Positions 1-5,746 of a stretch of 6,939 nt of DNA are shown one piece after another. The DNA lies in NCBI GenBank assembly GCA_030626465.1, contig DAOUOU010000147.1:1-6939 (forward strand). Reading direction: 5' to 3'. The notes below the pieces were generated by a model, which made no database searches, was not told the DNA's origin, and saw nothing but the letters and a program-made list of their open reading frames with translations. Origin of the DNA: Bacteroidales bacterium. GTDB lineage: Bacteria > Bacteroidota > Bacteroidia > Bacteroidales > UBA10428. Each line of letters opens with the position of its first letter. Positions within the stretch are counted from its first letter, which is position 1. A program made the position numbers and the translations under genes.

Positions 1-621
1 AAATTTTACCTGGGAATACAATCGGGGATTTTTGTTCCCTCGAACGAATTTATCGATGGATACCAGATAATCACTTACAACGATGGCAGCCCGACAGGAC
101 TACAGGCATCGGGTTATGGAAACGCAACAGATCTTAACCTGAGGTTTCAATACTATATTTCCAATTTTGGAATACATTTCGATGGAGGTGCCCGTATATT
201 TAGCAGAGCTATCAGTATGAGCCTGGCACCAGATGGTACTATGGAAACCTATGAAAATACCCTGAATATTTTTCCGATAGAGTTTGGAGTAGTGTATCGA
301 TATGTATCTAAAAATGAAAAAGTAGTACCCTATTACTCAGTTGGCATTGGAGGGTATTACGGAACCATGAATGCATTGCATGAGATTGAAAATACAGGTC
401 GCGACTGGTACAAAGGCAGCTCTTTTGCTATGGGTTTTTATCATTCTTTAGGGATGTACATGGAAATCTATGGTGATCTGCTGCTAAATGCCGAAATAAA
501 ATTTAATCACGCTTCGAGCGACTGGCATCTGGAAAATCAGGATGTAAACCGGGAACAAAAGTATGAAAAATTGAATACAGGAGGTGCAGCTTATAAAGTA
601 GGATTGGCATTCAGGTTTTAA
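1..621 (+). CDS. Outer-membrane beta-barrel protein, 3' part (5' end outside window)
   Basis: The reading frame is open from the first base of the window, so the gene starts upstream and 206 C-terminal residues are visible. A Met occurs at position 217, but the open frame before it encodes the same kind of sequence, so it is probably internal. The protein shows alternating hydrophobic and polar stretches rich in Tyr, Phe and Gly, such as LNLRFQYYISNFGIHF, VVPYYSVGIGGYYG and AYKVGLAFRF. It ends in an aromatic-X-Phe pattern (FRF), the usual terminus of outer-membrane barrels recognised by the BAM complex. Charged, Asn-rich segments between the strands look like external loops. The general family is the OMP_b-brl type found widely in Bacteroidota; the specific role (structural, porin-like or unknown) cannot be inferred. 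It converges on the DUF4915-type gene with a 58-bp gap in which I see no clear hairpin. Confidence 0.75.
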   Translation, partial: KFYLGIQSGIFVPSNEFIDGYQIITYNDGSPTGLQASGYGNATDLNLRFQYYISNFGIHFDGGARIFSRAISMSLAPDGTMETYENTLNIFPIEFGVVYRYVSKNEKVVPYYSVGIGGYYGTMNALHEIENTGRDWYKGSSFAMGFYHSLGMYMEIYGDLLLNAEIKFNHASSDWHLENQDVNREQKYEKLNTGGAAYKVGLAFRF

Positions 622-679
622 AAATCAAAAATAAATTAACCAATCTAAATACAAGAGATAAGAAATCTAACACCCCTTT

Positions 680-1747
680 TTACTTTTTATCAGGCTCGCT
701 CACTGCCCAATAAGTTGTATTTGGTGTAACAATTGCAAGATTAATTTCCTCCTTTTCAGTGTTTAATATTCCTGGTCGGCGAAAACTCGGCAGTATTTTT
801 ATATCATATATTTCATCAACACTGCTCTCGTATCTAATCTGGCCGATTACTTTATTGTAAGGCAAATAAAAAACTACAATACCTGCAAATGAAGTTTTGG
901 CAATGGGTAAATCCTTAAACACAGCGGTTGTATGCCTTAATTTGGAGATCCCAATGAATAGAAAATCACTATATTTTGCCATACCTCTTGCAAATCCGCC
1001 CAGTTTTGCTATGGTTTCAACGCTTCCATCCTCCGGATTACAAATGCATAACTCACCCTGAGCTGAGTTTAGGAAGTATAGCTTATTATTATATATTCTT
1101 GGAGAATGAGGCATAGATAAACCCTTTGCAATGATTTTATTATCAGGTACATGAATAATAACGCCACCTGCAGTTTTATTCTCTCTCCAGCCCTGTTTCG
1201 TATCAGTATCACCCAAAGCAGTAACGTATTCGATTTGACCGTCTTTTAAGGCTATACCATTCAGATGGCACCTATCCTCTGGAGCCAGATCAGTAATAAA
1301 TTCTGGTTCCCAAATTGGAGTAAAACTATATTCTTCATCAATCTCCGAAAGACATGAGAACAAGGTGTTGACAGCAATGAGTTTTTTATTAACGAAATTC
1401 ATATCATGCAGATCAAGAGTGCCAGTATAATACTTACATTGGGGAATAAAAAAAGCGTCGTATGTTTCTGGTTTGGAAGGATAATTTTTTGATAATTGAG
1501 GAAAATTCTTAAGCAAGATCAGATCGTTCCGGCAGGCAACTGCCATTTTTGTATCTGATAATGCAATACCCATTGGGTTATCAAATGTGCGTGGGAGTTG
1601 TATCATTTTATCACGGTTAATCGCACTTAACAGGATTACTTTCCCGGCCTGATAAGTAGATACTGCAACAGAACATCCCAGATCATAAAGAATTTCTGAA
1701 ATATTGGGTGTGTAAGTGAGTGTAAATGGAGACAGGGGTTTTTTCAT
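680..1747 (-). CDS. TIGR03032 / DUF4915 family protein
   Basis: This 355-residue protein resembles the TIGR03032 (DUF4915) family, which has no firmly established biochemical function. Recognisable blocks are SVAVSTYQAGKVILL (about 27-40), LPRTFDNPMGIAL (51-63), LHDMNFVNKKLIAVNT (113-128) followed by FSCLSEID, CHLNGIAL (160-167), ALGDTDTKQGWRENKTAGG (177-195), SMPHSPRIYNNKLYFLNSAQGEL (211-233) and GFARGMA (251-257). The repeated strand-like pattern (hydrophobic run, Gly or Asn-Lys turn, hydrophobic run) suggests a beta-propeller-like fold; that is an inference. There is no signal peptide or membrane segment, so it should be cytoplasmic. The length fits the family, and the ATG (start MKKPLSPFTL) gives the complete conserved N-terminus. 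The gene is divergent from the GNAT gene across 148 bp and convergent with the beta-barrel gene. The family assignment is from recalled motifs, not a search. Confidence 0.85.
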   Translation of the reverse strand: MKKPLSPFTLTYTPNISEILYDLGCSVAVSTYQAGKVILLSAINRDKMIQLPRTFDNPMGIALSDTKMAVACRNDLILLKNFPQLSKNYPSKPETYDAFFIPQCKYYTGTLDLHDMNFVNKKLIAVNTLFSCLSEIDEEYSFTPIWEPEFITDLAPEDRCHLNGIALKDGQIEYVTALGDTDTKQGWRENKTAGGVIIHVPDNKIIAKGLSMPHSPRIYNNKLYFLNSAQGELCICNPEDGSVETIAKLGGFARGMAKYSDFLFIGISKLRHTTAVFKDLPIAKTSFAGIVVFYLPYNKVIGQIRYESSVDEIYDIKILPSFRRPGILNTEKEEINLAIVTPNTTYWAVSEPDKK

Positions 1748-1895
1748 AGTTTGTCTTTATTATAGCTGCAAGTATAATTTATTTTAGCCAGAACAAAGAT
1801 TAATTTTTTTCCTTGTTCTAAACAGTATTGTATTTGTACAACAAACTGTGCAATCCATTATTTTATTATTTTTATAATGTACTAAACGCAAACCA
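1748..1895. promoter_or_regulatory. Divergent intergenic region with weak promoter-like and palindromic signals
   Basis: This 148-bp AT-rich spacer must hold the promoters of both the DUF4915-type gene (leftward) and the GNAT gene (rightward). For the leftward gene, AATCTTTG on the minus strand (1794-1801) differs by one base from the Bacteroidota -7 consensus TAnnTTTG, with a TTTA at 1819-1822 seventeen bases upstream as a poor -33 element. For the rightward gene, TGTATTTG (1829-1836) is also one base off the -7 consensus, but no good -33 element is seen. An 8-bp palindrome TTGTACAA (1834-1841) overlaps this second box, and an inverted pair GAACAA (1791-1796) / TTGTTC (1813-1818) flanks the first. 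All of these are short and could occur by chance in AT-rich DNA. Confidence 0.3.
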
Positions 1896-2819
1896 ATGGA
1901 ACCCACCTTTCAAAGTGCAACAAATTTAACGTTTAAACATGTTATCCAAAAAATTGAGCATCTGACCTTTCCTCCAATAAGTAAAAAAGTGAGTTCGATG
2001 CGTATACATGAACCTTATACAGGAGTTTGGGCAATAAAAAAAAATAAAGTAATTGGAGTTATTTTGGCGGATATTAACAGAGCTGGTCTTTCTGAAATAT
2101 TCTCATTCTACGTAATTCCGGAAGAACGCAATAAGGGAATTGGCACACAACTTCTTTCCATACTTGAAGACATACTGAAAAAACAAAGTGTAAAGGCTGT
2201 CCAGTCGAGATATAGGAGTGACTGGAACAGTATTCATATCATCGAAAAACTACTCAAAGCCTGTTCGTGGGAGAAACCTAAAATAGTCAGGATCATATCA
2301 GAAATTTCTATTGAAAAATACACAGTAGTACCTTGGCCAGATTTAAAATTACCTTCCGATTTTACCTTTTTTAATTGGGGACACCTGACTGATAATGATA
2401 GAAATTTCATAAATGATCTTAGACAGAAGGGACAGATCCCCAATGAATTTAATCCTTACCAACATGATGATAAAATATTTTATCCGGTAAGTTTTGGATT
2501 AAGGTCTAAAGAAACATTAGTTGGCTGGAATATTGTATACAGTCATAAGCCTGATACAATTGAGTACAATAATCTTTTTGTACTTCCTCCTTTTCGTAAA
2601 TTCGGATACGCCATAAATCTCTTACATAAATCATTTGGTGAACAACATAAACTTAACATTCCCTGTGCTACCTGGATAATCAATTCAAACAATACACCGG
2701 TAATGAAAATCGCCCAACATATCGCTGGCAAACATGTTAGCAAATTTGTTGAAGTTAAAGTTACAGGGAAAAGATTAAACAAGGGGCTGCCAGAATTGGC
2801 AGCCCCTTGTTTAATCTGA
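1896..2819 (+). CDS. GNAT-family N-acetyltransferase with two GNAT domains
   Basis: This is a 307-residue, probably cytoplasmic protein with no signal peptide. Two acetyl-CoA-binding-type segments are visible. In the N-terminal half, FYVIPEERNKGIGTQLL (about 71-87) carries the R/Q-x-x-G-x-G/A pyrophosphate loop as R78-G81-G83. In the C-terminal half, NNLFVLPPFRKFGYAINLL (about 225-243) carries a second, weaker version, R234-G237-A239. The first domain spans roughly residues 8-140 and the second 150-290, the layout of tandem-GNAT proteins in which often only one half is catalytic; which half is active here cannot be told. The acyl acceptor (amine, peptide or small molecule) is unknown. The start at 1896 precedes the first domain strand directly; the next in-frame Met is residue 35 and would cut into that domain. 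The last 15 codons lie in a perfect inverted repeat (separate entry), so the C-terminal sequence after about residue 292 may be dictated by the hairpin rather than by protein function. Confidence 0.85.
   Translation: MEPTFQSATNLTFKHVIQKIEHLTFPPISKKVSSMRIHEPYTGVWAIKKNKVIGVILADINRAGLSEIFSFYVIPEERNKGIGTQLLSILEDILKKQSVKAVQSRYRSDWNSIHIIEKLLKACSWEKPKIVRIISEISIEKYTVVPWPDLKLPSDFTFFNWGHLTDNDRNFINDLRQKGQIPNEFNPYQHDDKIFYPVSFGLRSKETLVGWNIVYSHKPDTIEYNNLFVLPPFRKFGYAINLLHKSFGEQHKLNIPCATWIINSNNTPVMKIAQHIAGKHVSKFVEVKVTGKRLNKGLPELAAPCLI
2772..2817. terminator. Perfect 21-bp hairpin, probable bidirectional intrinsic terminator inside the GNAT 3' end
   Basis: Positions 2772-2792 pair without mismatch with 2797-2817, leaving a GAAT loop. 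The GC-rich core is GGGGCTGCC / GGCAGCCCC (2783-2791 and 2798-2806). An A-rich flank precedes it (GATTAAACAA) and a T-rich flank follows (TTGTTTAATCT), so the structure reads as an intrinsic terminator on either strand. It sits between the convergent GNAT gene and the 805-residue repeat-protein gene, where a shared terminator is expected. Unusually, the stem lies wholly within the GNAT coding sequence: it encodes residues 293-307 and its last base is the T of the TGA stop codon. Confidence 0.8.
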
Positions 2820-2916
2820 GTTAGTTTGTCATTCGTTAGAAAAGCAAAATCAACCTAACCCAAAACACGAAAATACGAACATTTACTCTGTTACACTCGC
2901 AAAATATTTATCCATT
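2820..2916. other. Short convergent intergenic gap, no additional signal
   Basis: This 97-bp gap separates the ends of the GNAT gene and the repeat-protein gene. I see no further hairpin, open frame or promoter-like element in it. Transcripts from the right would have to read across it to reach the hairpin at 2772-2817. Confidence 0.5.
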
Positions 2917-5334
2917 TTATTTTATTAATATTTTGGTGATGTTAACATTTGAATTACTATAAACTCTCACAAAGTAAATTCCTGTATTAGCATCGGATAC
3001 TGGTAATTCATATCTTCCTGAAGTGCCAACAATTTCAGAAGCAATCATGCTTCCTGAAATATTAAATACCTCAACCTGATCAATTACCAAATCCCCGGCA
3101 TCAAGTACAATAACTTTATCCGTCACATAAATATTGATAGGCTCGAGTGTATGAGCGGATAATGCACTTGGGTCATCATCATCGGTATTTGTAACACCGG
3201 CACTTGGTATAGTCATTCCATCATACTCAGGATCAGCAGATATAATCGTAAAGTTAATATCATAAGTCTGATCACCATCGACTTCTGTATCATCAACACC
3301 TGTCACTGTTACAACCTGGGGTGTATCCCAATTTGCATTAGTAAAAGTGAGTGATGAAGGATCGACTGTTCCCTCTCCTGTGTCGGTACTTTCGAGGTCA
3401 ATTTCTACATCTGCCTTGGGTTGGCTTTCGAGCACAACAGTGAAAATAGATGTACCTCCTTCTTCAGATGTGGTAAGTCCCGAACCGGTGTTAATTTCAA
3501 CACCCGGAGGTATATATTCTGCGAGATAAACATCTCCGGAAAATTCCCCAATGTATAAGTCATCATCGCCATCCTTATCAAAATCGTAGAAAGCAACAGA
3601 AGGAACATTTAATCCAAAGCCATCAAAAGGATTTTCAAATCCGGTTCGTTCTGTATAAACGCCTTCAACGTTTTCGTAATACAAGATAGAATTAGAAGTA
3701 TCATCTTCAATAACTAAATCGAGATCGCCATCACCATCAACATCTTTAAAAAGAGGTCTGATATAGCTCCCGAAATCAATTCCGTCAAATGGATTGTCAA
3801 CTCCTGTCTGTCCAACATAAACTCCGGTTACATTTTTATAGTATACTATAGTTCCTGCGTTTGTTCCAATGAACAAGTCCAGGTCACCATCGTCATCAAA
3901 ATCACAAACAGCCGGGGCACTATAGACACCAATATCAATTCCGTCAAAAGGATTACCAGCACCCGTTAATTCAACATAATCTCCCGCATCATTAACAAAA
4001 TATTGTATTGTCCCCATAGCATTACCCGCTAATAAATCCAGATCTCCTTCTCCATCAATATCAGCTAACACTGGTGTACATACATTTTGAAAAGTTAAGC
4101 CATCAAAAGGATTATCAACACCTTCCACCGGAACTAAGAATTCACCATCGTTTTCAAAAAAATACACATTACCGCTAAAGTCTCCAACCGCTAGTTCCTG
4201 ATCGCCATCTTGATCATAATCACCGAAGGTGAGTGAAGCTGCATCGCCCACAATCAATCCTTCAAAGGGATTACCGGTTCCTCTTTTTTCAACCAGTGTA
4301 CCTTCTTCATTGCGAAAATAATTGAGAATAGATGCTTCATAATTACCTGCAACAAGATCGAGGTCTCCATCGTCATCCATATCAACAAGAGTTGGTGCTG
4401 ATAAAAATTCCAGACCAATACCATCAGCCGGATTATTACCACCGGTTAATTCAGTAAAAGTACCACCATTGTTCTGGAAATATGATATTGTTCCATATTT
4501 CTCTCCAATAAATATATCCAGGTCACCATCGCCATCGAAGTCAGCAAAAAATGGAAAAGATCTTATTCCGACACTAATACCATCAAATGGGTTATCAACC
4601 CCGGTCAACTCAGTAAAGGTCCCTCCATTGTTCTGGAAATATTTCAGATCGCCAGTTTGTGCTCCTATGATTAAATCCGGATCAGAATCAGCATCGATAT
4701 CAGCAAATACCGGATTAGCAATATCACCTACATCAATACCATCAAATGGATTTGATGGACCCACAACTGCATTAAAAGTTCCTCCATCATTTTTAAAATA
4801 AAATACCTCTCCCGTATTCTCCCCTACCAATAAATCCGGGTCTCCATCATCATCAACATCAACAAATGCCGGGGACGCGTAACTAATAGAAATAGCATCA
4901 AATGGATTACTTAATCCTAACTGTTCAGTATATACTCCATCATCATTTCGAAAATAACGTATGTCGCCCAAACCTTCCCCAACAACGAGATCAAGATCAC
5001 CATCATCATCAAGATCAACAAAGGCAGGATTGTCAGATTCTCCGAGGGTAAACCCGGTAATATCTACCGGATCGTTATAGCCTGCTGAAGCCACGGATGC
5101 ACTTAAAATAAGAGCCATGGCAGCAGTTGCCCATTTTAGCTTTTGTTTGCCCATTAACCGGACTAACCGGTTGTATAGAATTTTTAGTCGTCGCATCAAA
5201 CGGTTTTGAACATCCCGTGCCAAGTCATAAAACTCACCGGAGTTCATCAACCTGTTTATGCGATCGCGTAAGTTGTAAAACTTACGATAATGCCGATACA
5301 ATAATCGACGGTTTTTATAAGACTTTTTTTTCAT
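2917..5334 (-). CDS. Secreted FG-GAP/VCBS-like repeat protein with Calx-beta-like domain and T9SS-like sorting tail
   Basis: This 805-residue protein is modular. Residues 1-67 are a strongly basic leader (22 Lys/Arg among the first 68 residues, only 4 acidic). Residues 63-84 form a signal peptide with hydrophobic core WATAAMALILS and a probable cleavage site after A-S-A (84). Residues 88-606 hold ten tandem units of about 53 residues, each with an NPFDGI-like opening, a Ca2+-loop-like D-x-D-x-D-G-D-x-D-L and an IxYFxN strand, typical of FG-GAP/VCBS propeller blades. Residues about 610-718 match Calx-beta-like modules (GLTTSEEGGTSIFTVVL, SSLTFTNANWDTPQVVTVTG, TNTDDDD). Residues about 731-805 resemble a T9SS type A sorting domain (VEVFNISGSMI, GIYFVRVY, ending TKILIK). 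It is therefore probably exported by Sec, moved across the outer membrane by T9SS and anchored or released; ligand binding or adhesion is an inference. The chosen ATG is followed by three Lys codons; M61 (MGKQKLKW) is the alternative start and would give an ordinary signal peptide. The gene stands alone, convergent with the GNAT gene and divergent from the GH67 gene. Confidence 0.88.
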   Translation of the reverse strand: MKKKSYKNRRLLYRHYRKFYNLRDRINRLMNSGEFYDLARDVQNRLMRRLKILYNRLVRLMGKQKLKWATAAMALILSASVASAGYNDPVDITGFTLGESDNPAFVDLDDDGDLDLVVGEGLGDIRYFRNDDGVYTEQLGLSNPFDAISISYASPAFVDVDDDGDPDLLVGENTGEVFYFKNDGGTFNAVVGPSNPFDGIDVGDIANPVFADIDADSDPDLIIGAQTGDLKYFQNNGGTFTELTGVDNPFDGISVGIRSFPFFADFDGDGDLDIFIGEKYGTISYFQNNGGTFTELTGGNNPADGIGLEFLSAPTLVDMDDDGDLDLVAGNYEASILNYFRNEEGTLVEKRGTGNPFEGLIVGDAASLTFGDYDQDGDQELAVGDFSGNVYFFENDGEFLVPVEGVDNPFDGLTFQNVCTPVLADIDGEGDLDLLAGNAMGTIQYFVNDAGDYVELTGAGNPFDGIDIGVYSAPAVCDFDDDGDLDLFIGTNAGTIVYYKNVTGVYVGQTGVDNPFDGIDFGSYIRPLFKDVDGDGDLDLVIEDDTSNSILYYENVEGVYTERTGFENPFDGFGLNVPSVAFYDFDKDGDDDLYIGEFSGDVYLAEYIPPGVEINTGSGLTTSEEGGTSIFTVVLESQPKADVEIDLESTDTGEGTVDPSSLTFTNANWDTPQVVTVTGVDDTEVDGDQTYDINFTIISADPEYDGMTIPSAGVTNTDDDDPSALSAHTLEPINIYVTDKVIVLDAGDLVIDQVEVFNISGSMIASEIVGTSGRYELPVSDANTGIYFVRVYSNSNVNITKILIK
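2920..3144 (-). other. T9SS type A-like C-terminal sorting domain (residues about 731-805)
   Basis: The tail has the usual order of such domains: a strand pair near NIYVTDKVIVL, then DQVEVFNISGSMI, a short YELPVSD strand, TGIYFVRVY and a final basic KILIK. In this family the domain directs passage through the type IX secretion system, and a sortase-like step usually removes it. The classic opening YPNP is not present (IYVTD instead), so it is a divergent member. Confidence 0.7.
3175..3513 (-). other. Calx-beta-like domain (residues about 608-720)
   Basis: The stretch after PPGVEI has the order seen in many secreted bacterial proteins: GLTTSEEGGTSIFTVVLES, then KADVEIDLESTDTGEGTV, SSLTFTNANWDTPQVVTVTG, VDDTEVDGDQTYDINF and a closing TNTDDDDP. 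This is an immunoglobulin-like beta-sandwich module, often calcium-binding, usually acting as a spacer between a functional region and an anchoring tail. Here it sits between the propeller-like array and the sorting tail, consistent with a stalk role. Family assignment is from recalled motifs. Confidence 0.75.
3517..5073 (-). repeat. Ten tandem 53-residue FG-GAP/VCBS-like units
   Basis: The first Asp of each calcium-loop-like motif falls at residues 107, 159, 212, 265, 318, 372, 425, 478, 531 and 584, a spacing of 52-54 residues (about 159 bp). Each unit opens with NPFDGI or a variant: DPVDI at 88, then Asn at 143, 195, 248, 301, 355, 408, 461, 514 and 568. Unit 3 has Ser in place of the loop Gly (DADSDPDL), unit 6 ends the loop in Glu (DQDGDQEL) and unit 7 has Glu within it (DGEGDLDL). 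The array begins three residues after the predicted signal cleavage site and ends just before the Calx-beta-like domain, so its ends are clean. Confidence 0.9.
5083..5334 (-). other. Extended basic leader plus signal peptide (residues 1-84)
   Basis: The first 60 residues are rich in Arg, Lys, Tyr and Leu (KKKSYKNRRLLYRHYRKFY, then NRLMRRLKILYNRLVRL) and are predicted by eye to be an amphipathic, positively charged helix. They lie before an ordinary Sec signal peptide starting at M61, with the cleavage motif VASA before GYND. Net charge over residues 1-68 is about +18. In-frame Met codons at residues 30, 47 and 61 are alternative starts. If the long form is made, it recalls extended signal peptide regions known from autotransporters, although the sequence is not the ESPR motif. 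Confidence 0.65.
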
Positions 5335-5746
5335 AAAATTTTAGATTATTAGTTTAAAAAGCATCTCCATAACTATTTCTTGTCTCCAAGTTACTATTTT
5401 CTTCACATTTTAAGATAACACATTTTGATGAATATATAAACATGTTATTTGGAAAGCTTCAATAGTATGGCTAAGTTTTCGAATGATTCAGATAAATTTA
5501 AAAACACTAATAGAACATTCTACACAATAATATAGATTAAGGTTGCTATGTAAAAAATACTAACAACGACAATAGTCATATCAAACATTCATACTCTAAA
5601 GATGCATTTAAAACTATTATTTATAGTTAATTATTAAAAAGTTGATTTATTTTAATAATCTGGACCATTTATATTCATTATTAATATTAATAAATTAGTT
5701 GTTTAGAAAAACTGTATTCATAAAACATCTTTTAATTACTTTAAAC
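5335..5746. other. 412-bp AT-rich divergent intergenic region with palindromes
   Basis: No convincing gene lies here; the longest plus-strand reading frames noticed are about 20 codons. It must carry the promoters of the repeat-protein gene (leftward) and the GH67 gene (rightward), but I find no good TAnnTTTG -7 box on either side. Its right third holds an inverted repeat (5630-5639 / 5650-5659) and a 16-bp palindrome (5678-5693), listed separately. No clear Shine-Dalgarno sequence precedes either start, which is usual in Bacteroidota. Confidence 0.6.
5630..5693. promoter_or_regulatory. Cluster of AT-rich inverted repeats upstream of the GH67 gene, possible operator
   Basis: ATTATTAAAA (5630-5639) pairs perfectly with TTTTAATAAT (5650-5659) across a 10-base gap. 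TTATTAATATTAATAA (5678-5693) is a perfect 16-bp palindrome 53 bases before the GH67 start. The 8-mer ATTATTAA occurs at 5630-5637 and 5677-5684, and its reverse complement at 5652-5659. Repeated half-sites at this distance would suit a regulator binding site, but the local AT content makes chance occurrence possible. Confidence 0.3.

Noticed and set aside
217..621. Complete 134-residue protein starting at 217
   Set aside because: The same frame is open back to base 1 and encodes beta-barrel-like strands, so 217 is most likely an internal Met of a longer gene.
4469..4801. 110-codon plus-strand open frame inside the repeat protein gene
   Set aside because: It is the antisense of the tandem repeats and shows the same 53-codon periodicity (PPLFWKYF, PPSFLK), as expected of a shadow frame.
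3517..5073. CRISPR-like or satellite DNA array
   Set aside because: The 159-bp periodicity is fully explained by the protein repeat units; copies are diverged at DNA level and there are no spacers.
5267..5286. 8-bp perfect hairpin (CGTAAGTT / AACTTACG) near the start of the repeat protein gene
   Set aside because: It could affect early translation, but it is short, has no T-tract and lies in coding sequence; there is not enough to call it regulatory.
5467..5535. 22-codon plus-strand open frame in the large intergenic region
   Set aside because: It is too short, has no ribosome-binding or promoter signal, and its composition matches the AT-rich surroundings.
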